A stretch of 24,767 nucleotides of DNA from Verrucomicrobia bacterium UBA3214 (lineage in GTDB: Bacteria; Verrucomicrobiota; Kiritimatiellia; RFP12; UBA1067), in contig DEWI01000116.1 in NCBI GenBank assembly GCA_002363575.1, positions 1 to 24,767 of the forward strand, in the 5' to 3' direction. Of this stretch, positions 1 through 7,053 are shown one piece after another (positions within the stretch are counted from its first letter, which is position 1; every line of letters starts with the position of its first letter). A model generated the notes under the pieces. The model ran no database searches. It saw nothing but the letters and a program-made list of their open reading frames with translations, and was not told where the DNA came from. A program made the position numbers and the translations under genes.

Positions 1-491
1 AGCGCTTCGTAGTAGCGCTCAAGGTCGGCTTGCGTCCGGCAGTCGTCGCCGGGGCGAGAAATGAAGACGATGCTTTGGCAATGGCGCGCCGCGAGCGCTT
101 CCCCGTGGCGCGCGAGCGCGAGCATTTCCGCGGTGTCGCGGCCTTGCACGCCCAGGCAGAGCCGCGCCTTCAGGCACTTCGCCGTTTCGGCGAGCGCGGC
201 CATGCCGCGCTTCTTCTCTTCGATCGTCAGCAGGTCGATTGAATCGTCGGATTGCGGCCAGATGATGCCGTCCACGCCGGCCGCGTCCGCCCACTTGGCT
301 TCTTTGACGAGCGAGTCGTAATCTACCGAGCCGTCGGCGAGATATGGCGTCGTCAAGATGGGATACGCGCCGCGTACGGCTTCCGACGCAAGTGCGGCAT
401 GGCTCGCAAGCGCGATTGCGACGAGCATGGATAGAAGCCATTTCCCGGCGGACGCCAAGTTCCCTGCCGTGTTCTGGAGACGCATTGTCAT
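1..491 (-). CDS. Secreted DapA/N-acetylneuraminate lyase-family protein, partial
   Basis: The 3' end runs off the left edge, leaving 163 codons. Residues 1-36 look like a signal peptide: a basic start (MTMRLQ), then the hydrophobic stretch WLLSMLVAIALASHAALA. The mature part begins RGAYPILTTPYLADGSVDYD, followed by AKWADAAGVDGIIWPQ. This matches the start of the TIM-barrel dihydrodipicolinate synthase family (in DapA, G-x-x-x-A-x-x-T-P-F, then a G-x-x-G-x-x-x-x-G block). Members are class I aldolases such as dihydrodipicolinate synthase, sialate lyase and 2-keto-3-deoxygluconate aldolase. The Schiff-base lysine would lie beyond the edge, so activity cannot be judged. The family is normally cytoplasmic, so export is odd. 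A TATAAT box ends 10 bases before the ATG, implying an almost leaderless mRNA. A second in-frame ATG lies at 485. The gene diverges from the XylR-like regulator at 610, a possible controller. Family fairly sure; substrate unknown. Confidence 0.75.
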   Translation of the reverse strand, partial: MTMRLQNTAGNLASAGKWLLSMLVAIALASHAALASEAVRGAYPILTTPYLADGSVDYDSLVKEAKWADAAGVDGIIWPQSDDSIDLLTIEEKKRGMAALAETAKCLKARLCLGVQGRDTAEMLALARHGEALAARHCQSIVFISRPGDDCRTQADLERYYEA

Positions 492-501
492 ATCGCCAGG
501 T

Positions 502-531
502 ATTATACAAAACGGCGAGAAGAAATTGTCA
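502..531 (-). promoter_or_regulatory. Promoter of the secreted DapA-like gene
   Basis: On the minus strand TATAAT lies at 507-502. A GACAAT/ATGACA-like -35 lies 17 to 19 bases upstream. With the usual spacing, transcription would start near 495, only about 4 bases before the ATG at 491. There is no Shine-Dalgarno sequence. Confidence 0.55.
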
Positions 532-538
532 TTGTACA

Positions 539-553
539 GATAAGAAGTTTATC
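539..553. promoter_or_regulatory. Inverted repeat in the divergent intergenic region, possible operator
   Basis: GATAA-GAAGT-TTATC is a perfect 5-base inverted repeat with a 5-base spacer. It sits between the two divergent promoters at 502-531 and 572-601. Its position suits a binding site shared by both genes, perhaps for the XylR-like protein. Short AT-rich palindromes also occur by chance, so this is a candidate only. Confidence 0.3.
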
Positions 554-571
554 ACTTTGCCAATAACGCCG

Positions 572-601
572 TTGCGTTTGTCGGCACCCATTTGGTATAA
601 T
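572..601 (+). promoter_or_regulatory. Promoter of the XylR-like regulator
   Basis: TTGCGT (572-577), an 18-base spacer ending in TGG, and TATAAT (596-601) form an extended -10 promoter. The predicted start at about 608 is two bases before the ATG at 610, so the mRNA should be leaderless. Confidence 0.65.
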
Positions 602-609
602 ACGCAACC

Positions 610-1782
610 ATGAAATCCGGCATACCGAATGTCGCAATCGCCTTGTTTCTTTCCGAAGCCGCCGCGCAGCGCAAGCTGGCGGGCGTTTTCGCGTATCTCG
701 GCGCCGTCCACCGCTGGAATCTGCGGTTCCTGCGCGAACGAAACGAGATAGCCGCCTTTTTCGGCGGGGGCTTGCTGGCGAAAATGGATGGCGTAGTCTG
801 TTCCGGGCCGCAAAACGCGGACATCGCCGGCGCGCTCGTCTCGGCGCCGTGCCCCGTCGTGGTGATGGATTACGAGCCTCCCGAATTTGCGAAAAGGGAA
901 TCCAACCTTGTGGTGATCCGCAACGACGCCGGCGAAATAGCCAAGAGCGCCGTCAATGCTTTTTCGGAGTCCGGGCGCTACAGGACGTTCGCATACGTGA
1001 ACGACAGACTCGGACACGGGTGGTCGAAACTCCGCGAAAAAGCCTTCTGCAAAGCGGTCGCGGCAAGCGGAGCGTTCGGCGTGAAGATATACGGTCCTTC
1101 CGGGGTGGCCGCCGAGGAGGACGCGCCGTTGCTGGCCAAGTTTCTGAAAGGGCTGGAATACCCCGCCGCCGTACTTGCGGCGAACGACATGCGCGCCGCC
1201 GAGGCTATCGCGGCGGCGCAGGCGGCCGGCATCAAGGTGCCGGACAGGATTTCCGTTCTCGGCATCGACAACGACCCGTATATCTGCGACAGCGTGACAC
1301 CGGGAATATCCAGCATCGAGCCTGACTTCCACGCCGAAGGAATGGCCGCCGCCGCTTTGCTGGACAAGATGATGAAAAGCCGCAAGCCGCTAGGCAGACG
1401 CCATATCTTCTTCGGCGTCGACCATGTCGTCATCCGCGAATCCATGTCGCATCTGCCGCCTGCGCAAAGTCTGGTGGATCGCGCGAAGGAGTTCGTCAAA
1501 GCGCATGCGACGGAGGGTATCTCGCCTGGCGACGTGGCGGAGTATCTCGGCGTCTCGCGTGCGCTCCTCGATCTCCGCTTCCGCGAAACGCAGAAGACGC
1601 CGGTAGGTCGCCTGATCACCGACGTGAAGCTTGCGGAGGTGGCGCGGCGCTTGCGATATACGCGCCTGGCGATCGGCGCGATACCGGATTTGTGCGGCTT
1701 CAAGAACGCCAACGCGCTCAAGAACCTGTTCAAGCGGCGCTACGGGATTTCCATGCGCGAATACAGAAATGCGAGCCGCTGA
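610..1782 (+). CDS. XylR-like transcriptional regulator (sugar-binding domain plus AraC-type HTH)
   Basis: The protein has 390 residues, close to E. coli XylR (392). Residues 1-275 resemble a LacI/periplasmic-binding fold; the segment AGIKVPDRISVLGIDNDP near 200-217 is typical of this family's sugar-binding domain. Residues 290-390 form an AraC-type DNA-binding domain with two helix-turn-helix units; LGVSRALLDLRF is the first recognition region and GFKNANALKNLFKRRYGIS the second. Such proteins sense a sugar and activate catabolic operons. The gene diverges from a secreted DapA-like gene and converges on uxaC, so the ligand may be a uronate or related sugar; this is inferred from position only. 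The start is fixed by the -10 box 8 bases upstream, which implies a leaderless mRNA with no ribosome-binding site. A strong hairpin follows the stop. Family call fairly sure, ligand unknown. Confidence 0.85.
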   Translation: MKSGIPNVAIALFLSEAAAQRKLAGVFAYLGAVHRWNLRFLRERNEIAAFFGGGLLAKMDGVVCSGPQNADIAGALVSAPCPVVVMDYEPPEFAKRESNLVVIRNDAGEIAKSAVNAFSESGRYRTFAYVNDRLGHGWSKLREKAFCKAVAASGAFGVKIYGPSGVAAEEDAPLLAKFLKGLEYPAAVLAANDMRAAEAIAAAQAAGIKVPDRISVLGIDNDPYICDSVTPGISSIEPDFHAEGMAAAALLDKMMKSRKPLGRRHIFFGVDHVVIRESMSHLPPAQSLVDRAKEFVKAHATEGISPGDVAEYLGVSRALLDLRFRETQKTPVGRLITDVKLAEVARRLRYTRLAIGAIPDLCGFKNANALKNLFKRRYGISMREYRNASR

Positions 1783-1784
1783 TG

Positions 1785-1814
1785 CGGCTTTCCGCGTTCG
1801 GCGCGGGAAAGCCG
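1785..1814. terminator. Bidirectional hairpin terminator between the XylR-like gene and uxaC
   Basis: CGGCTTTCCGCG and CGCGGGAAAGCCG pair over 12 bases with one bulged G and a TTCGG loop. It lies between the convergent stops at 1782 and 1816. There is no clear T tract, so Rho-independent strength is uncertain. Confidence 0.6.
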
Positions 1815-1815
1815 T

Positions 1816-3246
1816 CTAGAAGCCGAAGTATTCCTTTGCGTTGTTGAAGGAGATGTCGGCGACGATTCCGCCCAGCCATTTGATGTCGTTCGGCAGTTCG
1901 CCTTTTTCGATTTCCTCGCCGAATTTCTGGCAGAGCAGGCGGCGGAAATATTCATGGCGCGTGTAACTCAGGAACGAGCGCGAGTCCGTGAGCATGCCGA
2001 TGAAGGTGCCGAGCGAGCCGAGGGCGGAAAGCGCTTCGATCTGCTTGCGCATGCCGTCCTTCTGGTCGAGGAACCACCATGCCGCGCCGAGTTGCAGTTT
2101 GCCGCGTGCCGGGGCTTTCTGGAAGCATCCTATGAGGGAGGCGAGCATCTCGTTGTCTTTCGGGTTGAGGGAGTAGAGTATGCAGCGCGGGAGTGAGTCT
2201 TCGCTTTCCAGGCGATCGAAAAGTTTCGCGAGATTCCCGGCGACAGACCAATCGCCGATGCAGTCGTATCCGGTGTCCGGACCCATCTGGCCGAACATTC
2301 GCGAGTTTAGGTTGCGCAGGCAGTTGAAGTGCAGCTGGGTCGTCCAATCCGCGGCGCAATCCATTTTCAAGCCTTCGTAGAGCCATGCAGATTTGAATTT
2401 GAGCGCTTCGTCGGGCGAGAGCGGGGCTTTGCAGGCGCGCGCCTTCTTGAAAATCGCGCGCAGCTGCGCTTCGGTGTACGGCGCGGCGAAGATTTCCGTT
2501 ATTCCGTAATCAGAGACGACGCAGCCTGCGGCGGCGAAGAAATCATGGCGCTTGTGCATCGCCTCCCTGAAATCGTCGAGCGTCTTCACGGCGAGTCCCG
2601 CGGCGTCGCCGAGCTTGTCGATCCATGCATTCCATGTTTTGAGGTTTTCGACTTTCGAGGCGTTGTCGCTCCGCCATGCCGGGAGGATGCGCGCGGAGAA
2701 GGGCGCCTTGGCGATTTCGAGGTGGTATTCAAGCGAATCTGCTGGATCGTCGGTAGTGCAGACGACGGCGACATTCGACTTCTCCATGAGGCCGCGCGCG
2801 GAGAACCATTTCGCCTTGAGCCGCTTGTTGCATTTGTCGTAGATGCGCCTGGCGGATTCTTGGCAAAGGCGCTCGGTGACGCCGAAATAGCGCGTGAGTT
2901 CGAGATGCGACCAGTCGAAGAGCGGATTCTTCACGAGGCGCTCCATCGTCTTTGCGAAGGCTTCGAATTTCTCCCAGCCCGAAGCGGAGCCGTCTTCGCC
3001 TCTGCCAGAGCACAAGCGCTCTTCGAAGCCGTTGGTGCGCATCTGCCGCCATTTGTAGTGGTCGCCGCCGAGCCAGACATCGGCTATATCGTCCCAGCGC
3101 TTGTCCTCGGCGATTTCCTTCGGCGGGAGATGGCAGTGGTAGTCGATGATAGGCATAGCCTCGGCGTAGCCATGGTAAAGTTCCCTGGCCGCTTTGGTGG
3201 TAAGCAGGAAATCTGGATTGATGAAGGGTTTTGCCGCGGTTGCCAT
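1816..3246 (-). CDS. uxaC: Glucuronate/galacturonate isomerase
   Basis: The protein has 476 residues (E. coli UxaC has 470). UxaC interconverts D-glucuronate with D-fructuronate and D-galacturonate with D-tagaturonate in the cytoplasm, the first step of uronate catabolism. Recognisable family features include the N-terminal metal-site motif MPIIDYHCHLPPKEIAED near residue 31, the segment FDWSHLELTRYFG near 115, and a C-terminal block with LGTFIGMLTDSRSFLSYTRH near 430. The ATG at 3246 has a good ribosome-binding site (AAAAGGAG, about 6 bases upstream). It lies 46 bases downstream of uxaB on the same strand, so the two are probably co-transcribed and feed the altronate branch. Altronate dehydratase and later pathway genes are not in the window. 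Confidence 0.95.
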   Translation of the reverse strand: MATAAKPFINPDFLLTTKAARELYHGYAEAMPIIDYHCHLPPKEIAEDKRWDDIADVWLGGDHYKWRQMRTNGFEERLCSGRGEDGSASGWEKFEAFAKTMERLVKNPLFDWSHLELTRYFGVTERLCQESARRIYDKCNKRLKAKWFSARGLMEKSNVAVVCTTDDPADSLEYHLEIAKAPFSARILPAWRSDNASKVENLKTWNAWIDKLGDAAGLAVKTLDDFREAMHKRHDFFAAAGCVVSDYGITEIFAAPYTEAQLRAIFKKARACKAPLSPDEALKFKSAWLYEGLKMDCAADWTTQLHFNCLRNLNSRMFGQMGPDTGYDCIGDWSVAGNLAKLFDRLESEDSLPRCILYSLNPKDNEMLASLIGCFQKAPARGKLQLGAAWWFLDQKDGMRKQIEALSALGSLGTFIGMLTDSRSFLSYTRHEYFRRLLCQKFGEEIEKGELPNDIKWLGGIVADISFNNAKEYFGF

Positions 3247-3292
3247 CGCTTGCTCCTTTTCGTGTCGTCCTGAATGTCGCGGGTGCGGGGGG

Positions 3293-4438
3293 CTACTTCA
3301 AGCTGTCGTAGTGGCGGGCGATCGCCTCGTAGCCTTGCATCATCGCTTCGGGGAGCTTGCCGAATCGTTTGTAATAGTCGCAAACGACGGGAAGGCAGCG
3401 CGTTTTCCATTTGGCGATCGTATTCAGCGCGATGGACGCGAGCTTGTGGTGGGCGAAGGGATTGGCGAAGCGTTCGAGGACGCTCTCGGCGTATTGCGTC
3501 TTTTCCGCATCCGGCAGCGCCACTGTCGGGAAGATTTCGTCAAACACCACCTTTCGCACGAATTTGTTGAATTCCGCGTCTGCGATGCATTCGGCGACTT
3601 CCGTAAAACCTTTTTCCAGCGCGAGATGCACGAGCGTCGTGTGCGTGGCGTTGAGGAAGCGGACTTTGCGCGTCCTGTAGGGTTGCATGTTGGCGGTATA
3701 GACGACGTTTACGCCGGCCTTGCGGAGCGGCAGGATCGTTTCGAGGTCGAACCCCGCCGGCGTCTCGATCACGAACAAGTGGAAAGGCTCGCCGCATACG
3801 AGCGCGCCGTCGTCGTCGTTCAGCATCTCCGCATAGCGCTTGGCGGATTCCGGGTCCGGGCGGCCGGCGACGATTCGATCCACCAGCGTCGAGCAGAATA
3901 CGCAGTCGTTTTCGACAAAGCGCGCAAGCGCATCGTCCGCCCAGTCTGCGGCATATCGGAGGATGCACTTTTTGAGGGCGTCGCCATTGTGTTCGATAAG
4001 CTCGCACGGAATGAACACGAGGCCGCCGAGTCCGGCGGCGGCGCGCGCTTTCAGGAAGCGCGCGACTTTGCACGGGAAAGTCGTTTTGTCTTTGACATAC
4101 TCGATGCCTGCTTCCGTGGTGTTGGAGAAGACGAAGCGAAGCTCCGGAAGCGTCGCGTAGCTCTCGAGATTCTGCCACATGTCCACGCCCTTGACGCACG
4201 CGATCTCCTCGATTTCTTCGAGCGTCTCGCCGTTTTCGACTCCGCGCAGGCAAGTATGGTATCTGCCGCCGCGGGCATTCAGGATTTCCGCCGGCGGCGA
4301 GAGCTTCTCGCCGATGGGCTGGATGATCTGCACGGCGCCGTCGAAAGCCGCGTTGTCGTTCATCTTCTGAACCATCCAATCGATAAAGCAGCGCAGGAAG
4401 TTGCCTTCGCCGAATTGCAGGATTTTCGTTTCTTTCAT
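3293..4438 (-). CDS. uxaB: Tagaturonate reductase, short form
   Basis: The 381-residue protein belongs to the mannitol dehydrogenase family and should reduce tagaturonate to altronate with NADH, after UxaC. The N-terminal nucleotide-binding part starts ETKILQFGEGNFLRCF. E. coli UxaB-like segments follow: LRFVFSNTTEAGIEYV (about 111-126), IPCELIEHNGDALKKCILRY (about 154-173) and FCSTLVDRIVAG (about 189-200). The C-terminal domain keeps the conserved block ending in SIALNTIAKWKTR. E. coli UxaB has 483 residues; this one stops about 90 residues early, with only 46 bases before uxaC, so the tail is absent and not merely out of frame. The ATG at 4438 is chosen over 4462 because AAGGAG sits 7 bases before it. 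The hydE stop lies 26 bases upstream. A related fructuronate/mannonate activity is possible but less likely. Confidence 0.88.
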   Translation of the reverse strand: MKETKILQFGEGNFLRCFIDWMVQKMNDNAAFDGAVQIIQPIGEKLSPPAEILNARGGRYHTCLRGVENGETLEEIEEIACVKGVDMWQNLESYATLPELRFVFSNTTEAGIEYVKDKTTFPCKVARFLKARAAAGLGGLVFIPCELIEHNGDALKKCILRYAADWADDALARFVENDCVFCSTLVDRIVAGRPDPESAKRYAEMLNDDDGALVCGEPFHLFVIETPAGFDLETILPLRKAGVNVVYTANMQPYRTRKVRFLNATHTTLVHLALEKGFTEVAECIADAEFNKFVRKVVFDEIFPTVALPDAEKTQYAESVLERFANPFAHHKLASIALNTIAKWKTRCLPVVCDYYKRFGKLPEAMMQGYEAIARHYDSLK

Positions 4439-4464
4439 GTATCCGCTCCTTCCCTTTGACATGT

Positions 4465-5577
4465 TCAAGCGCCTGCGGCGTCCGCCTGCGCATGAGCCGC
4501 GCGGAAGCGCAAAGAATCGCCGCGCTGGCCGTAGAGAATCTTTTCGCCGATGGCGTCGAGGCGTCTTTCGAGGCAGCCGCGGCAGAGCGCGGCGTTTTCG
4601 CCGAGGCAGGGTTTGCCGTCGTAGAGCTGGTAGGCCGCGCGGTATTTCACGTCGGTCATGTTCGGCATGATGACATTTGCGCCGGCCATTATGCCTTGCT
4701 CGCGTCCATCGTCGGCGAGCGCCTGCAGCGCGGTGGAAGCGGCGATGTTCGCGTCGTGGAGGAATAGGCGCGTGGCGGCGATCATCCTCAACGCCAGATG
4801 CAGCTTGTCGGACGGCGGCATGCGCGAATCTTGCGGCTCCCGCAGCGGCGCATCGTGGTGCGGTATCCACGGGCCCATGCCGATCATGTGCGCGCCGATG
4901 TCGCGGTAGAAGATGATGTCGCGCGCGAGATCGCGCGCGGTCTGGCCCGGCAGCGCGCACATCACGCCGGTGCCGACCTGGTAGCCGCATCGCCCAAGCG
5001 CCTTCAGCGCGTCCACGCGCCGCCGCCAGCTGTGGCTCGCGGGGTGCAGCTTCGCGTACAGTTCCGGATTCGACGTTTCGATGCGCAGCAGATAGCGCGT
5101 CGCGCCGGCTTCGCGCCAGCGCCGGTAAGTTTCTTGCGATTGTTCGCCCAGCGAGAGCGTGACGCCGAGATCTAGCGGCGCAATGCGCCGCAGGACGTCC
5201 TCGATGAATGCGGTATGCTCTTCGCTCTCGATTTCTCCGGACTGGATCACGATCGACGCATAGCCGAATCGTTTCGCTTCCGCGGCGAGCGCTTCTATCT
5301 CGTTTGCGTCCAGCGAATATCGCCCGACGTTTTTGTTCGAGCGCCGTATCCCGCAGTAGAAGCAATCCTTGGCGCATACGTTGCCCGCCTCTATCAAGCC
5401 GCGGATAGAGACGCGCTTGCCGATGATCCGGCATTTCACGCGGTAGGCCGCGGCGAAAAGGGCGGCTTCCTGCGCGCTCCGCGGCGGCAGCGCGAGCAGC
5501 ACGGCAAGCTCGTCTTCCGTCAGAGCTTCGCTGCGCGCTTCCGCGCGCGCAAGAATATCTGCCACATCCATTGCCAT
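4465..5577 (-). CDS. hydE: [FeFe]-hydrogenase H-cluster maturase HydE (radical SAM)
   Basis: The 370-residue protein carries the radical SAM motif CAKDCFYC, with cysteines at 68, 72 and 75, inside the HydE-like context VCAKDCFYCGIRRSN. The family conserves LRIETSNPELYAKLHP (about 163-178), GTGVMCALPGQT near 200 and GMGPWIPH near 228, all visible here. HydE takes part in building the diiron subcluster of [FeFe]-hydrogenase together with HydF and HydG. It implies fermentative or hydrogen-handling anaerobic metabolism. No hydrogenase, HydF or HydG gene lies in the window. It sits 75 bases after the DUF21 gene and 26 bases before uxaB, an unexpected place. There is no obvious Shine-Dalgarno sequence; an alternative ATG lies two codons downstream. 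BioB and PylB are related, but the motif contexts fit HydE best. Confidence 0.9.
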   Translation of the reverse strand: MAMDVADILARAEARSEALTEDELAVLLALPPRSAQEAALFAAAYRVKCRIIGKRVSIRGLIEAGNVCAKDCFYCGIRRSNKNVGRYSLDANEIEALAAEAKRFGYASIVIQSGEIESEEHTAFIEDVLRRIAPLDLGVTLSLGEQSQETYRRWREAGATRYLLRIETSNPELYAKLHPASHSWRRRVDALKALGRCGYQVGTGVMCALPGQTARDLARDIIFYRDIGAHMIGMGPWIPHHDAPLREPQDSRMPPSDKLHLALRMIAATRLFLHDANIAASTALQALADDGREQGIMAGANVIMPNMTDVKYRAAYQLYDGKPCLGENAALCRGCLERRLDAIGEKILYGQRGDSLRFRAAHAQADAAGA

Positions 5578-5652
5578 GCCGGTGCTGTTGAATCTAAAAG
5601 GATCGTATTCTTTCCGCGGTCGCCTATGCGGCGCGTTCGCGAGGAGAGGAAA

Positions 5653-6297
5653 TCAATTTTCGTCGTCGAGCGCGCTGAGCAGCGATTCCGGAGTCACGGC
5701 GTGCGCCTTCTTTCTCAGCACGAGTATCCGGCTGATGAGGGCGGATTCGAAATCCGTGATGCGCACGCCGTCCTTGCGGTCTTGCAGGATGCGCAGGAGG
5801 CTGTTCGCCGTCATGCGCTCGCGCTGCGCCGTGCGGCCGACGAAAAACGTGCTCATGCGCGAGACGGCGGCGCCCAGCGGGGAAAGCACGAGCGCAAGAA
5901 TCCTCCAGAACGGCGCAAGGCGCAGCATTCTCTGGAGCGGCCGCGAGGCGCAAAGCCTCTTGGGAAGGAATTCGCTCAGATAAAGGACGGTGAACGCAGC
6001 GGCGATGCTCCAAGCCGTTTGCGCGATTGCGCTGCCGGGAAACGCGCGCTCCGCGAACGCCGCGGAGGCGCTGGAGAAAAGCACGGCGGCGAGATTGTTG
6101 CCGATGAGAAGGGTGGTCGTCGTGCGCGGGAGATCGGAAATCGCAGCAGAAAGGATTTTCGCCGACTTACTTCCTTCCCGCGCGAGATGGGTTATTCGCA
6201 TCCTGTTCAGAGACAGCATGCCCGTCTCCGCGCCGGCGCAGAACCCCGCCAGCGCCAGCGATGCGATCAGCAATGCGAATAATGCGATGAATATCAT
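5653..6297 (-). CDS. DUF21/CNNM-domain membrane protein without CBS domains
   Basis: The protein has about 214 residues and starts with the hydrophobic segment MIFIALFALLIASLALAGFC, then AGAETGMLSLNRMRITHLA. This matches the CNNM (DUF21) transmembrane domain of CorC/HlyC-type proteins, whose members are linked to Mg2+ or Co2+ transport. A further family-like segment is TTTTLLIGNNLAAVLFSSAS near 70, and there are three to four membrane spans in all. The usual CBS pair and CorC_HlyC domain are missing; only about 60 residues follow the last span (ITDFESALISRILVLRKKA), a stretch normally seen just before the CBS domains. An in-frame TTG at 6306 is an alternative start, but ATG at 6297 fits the family better. 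No Shine-Dalgarno sequence is seen; an 85-base hairpin ends 7 bases upstream. Ion specificity unknown. Confidence 0.75.
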   Translation of the reverse strand: MIFIALFALLIASLALAGFCAGAETGMLSLNRMRITHLAREGSKSAKILSAAISDLPRTTTTLLIGNNLAAVLFSSASAAFAERAFPGSAIAQTAWSIAAAFTVLYLSEFLPKRLCASRPLQRMLRLAPFWRILALVLSPLGAAVSRMSTFFVGRTAQRERMTANSLLRILQDRKDGVRITDFESALISRILVLRKKAHAVTPESLLSALDDEN

Positions 6298-6304
6298 AAC
6301 CGGC

Positions 6305-6389
6305 AATGGCGAACAGCGGGTGGTGGAGCGGCTGCTCCCGGCGGCTTCGATGATTGCCGCGAAATGCCGCTCGCCCGCCGTTCGCCATT
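6305..6389. repeat. Nested inverted repeat (large stem-loop)
   Basis: Outer arms at 6305-6320 (AATGGCGAACAGCGGG) and 6374-6389 (CCCGCCGTTCGCCATT) pair over 16 bases. On the minus-strand RNA the one imperfect pair becomes a G-U wobble. Inside lies a 7-base stem, GAGCGGC (6326-6332) with GCCGCTC (6366-6372), and then a 5-base stem, GCGGC (6341-6345) with GCCGC (6356-6360). It fills almost the whole gap between the repeat-protein stop (6394) and the DUF21 ATG (6297). It could be a terminator or attenuator, a translation-control hairpin, or a REP-like element. Confidence 0.7.
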
Positions 6390-6393
6390 ATTT

Positions 6394-6897
6394 CTACTGC
6401 ACATAGACGGTGCGCTGCTCGTAATGTCCGGGCTGCCATATGCGGACGATCGCGCCGCTAGGCTGCACTTGGTCGATATACCGTCCTTCAACCCAGACAG
6501 ACTGCGTGGTCGCGACGGGCGTAGTCACAACAGGCGTTGTCACAACGGGCGTGGTCACTACCGGCGTTGTCACTACCGGCGTAGTGACAACAGGCGTAGT
6601 GACGACAGGCGTAGTGACGACAGGCGTAGTGACGACAGGCGTGGTCACGACCACGGGCCGCGGGCGAACGGTATCGTAAATCATCGCGCCGACGGCGCCG
6701 CCGACGAAGCCCGGCCAGAAATTCCTGCCGCCGCGCCCCCAGACGCTGTGGTGGCCGTGATGGTGGCCGTGATGGTGCATGACGACCGGGCGTCCGCCGC
6801 CGCGAGGCCCGCCGTGATGTCCGCCGTGGTGGGGAGCGGCGACGAGACCGAGCGACGCAACGAGCGCCACCGCCATGATTATTGCTTTCTTGTTCAT
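6394..6897 (-). CDS. Secreted protein with histidine/glycine-rich region and VVTTP repeats
   Basis: The 167-residue protein starts with a signal peptide (MNKKAIIMAVALVASLGLVA). The mature part opens with a His/Gly-rich stretch (PHHGGHHGGPRGGG, then VVMHHHGHHHGHH). A glycine-rich hydrophobic segment follows (FWPGFVGGAVGAMIYDTV), then nine VVTTP units plus a degenerate VATTQ. It ends with VWVEGRYIDQVQPSG and IWQPGHYEQRTVYVQ, like the WVPGHY/YXWGXW-type motifs of small exported proteins. The ATG at 6897 is preferred over an upstream in-frame start because AAAGGAA lies about 8 bases before it. The His cluster suggests metal binding and the repeat a flexible stalk, but both are inferences. It lies downstream of the pseudouridine synthase on the same strand with a 156-base gap. 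Function unknown. Confidence 0.75.
   Translation of the reverse strand: MNKKAIIMAVALVASLGLVAAPHHGGHHGGPRGGGRPVVMHHHGHHHGHHSVWGRGGRNFWPGFVGGAVGAMIYDTVRPRPVVVTTPVVTTPVVTTPVVTTPVVTTPVVTTPVVTTPVVTTPVVTTPVATTQSVWVEGRYIDQVQPSGAIVRIWQPGHYEQRTVYVQ
6506..6655. repeat. 15-base tandem repeat, about ten units
   Basis: Units of the form GTAGTGACGACAGGC (plus strand) follow one another without gaps from 6506 to 6655. On the minus strand each encodes VVTTP. Three adjacent units (6596-6640) are identical, while others differ at third codon positions, suggesting recent copying in the middle of the array. The left-most and right-most units are degenerate. Confidence 0.9.
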
Positions 6898-7053
6898 TGT
6901 TCCGTTCCTTTCATTGATCTGCCTGCGCCCCATTGCGCCGACACAAGGCTAGGAGAACGAGGAGATGGTTTCTGACAAAAAATCCGTCGAATATTTTGCA
7001 GCGCCTGGCATCGCAAAGCATTGTGCGCCGTCGCCTTGACAACGCGCATGCAA

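Noticed and set aside
19..510. A 163-codon frame on the minus strand overlapping the DapA-like gene
   Set aside because: It is arginine-rich and has no family features; the frame starting at 491 encodes a signal peptide and DapA motifs.
4439..5434. The uxaB frame stays open far upstream, giving a 713-codon frame
   Set aside because: The upstream part is an arginine-rich shadow of hydE; the Shine-Dalgarno site and homology place the uxaB start at 4438.
6440..6679. A plus-strand frame with TGVVT repeats
   Set aside because: It is the opposite-strand reading of the VVTTP array and lacks a ribosome-binding site and signal peptide; the minus-strand protein explains it.
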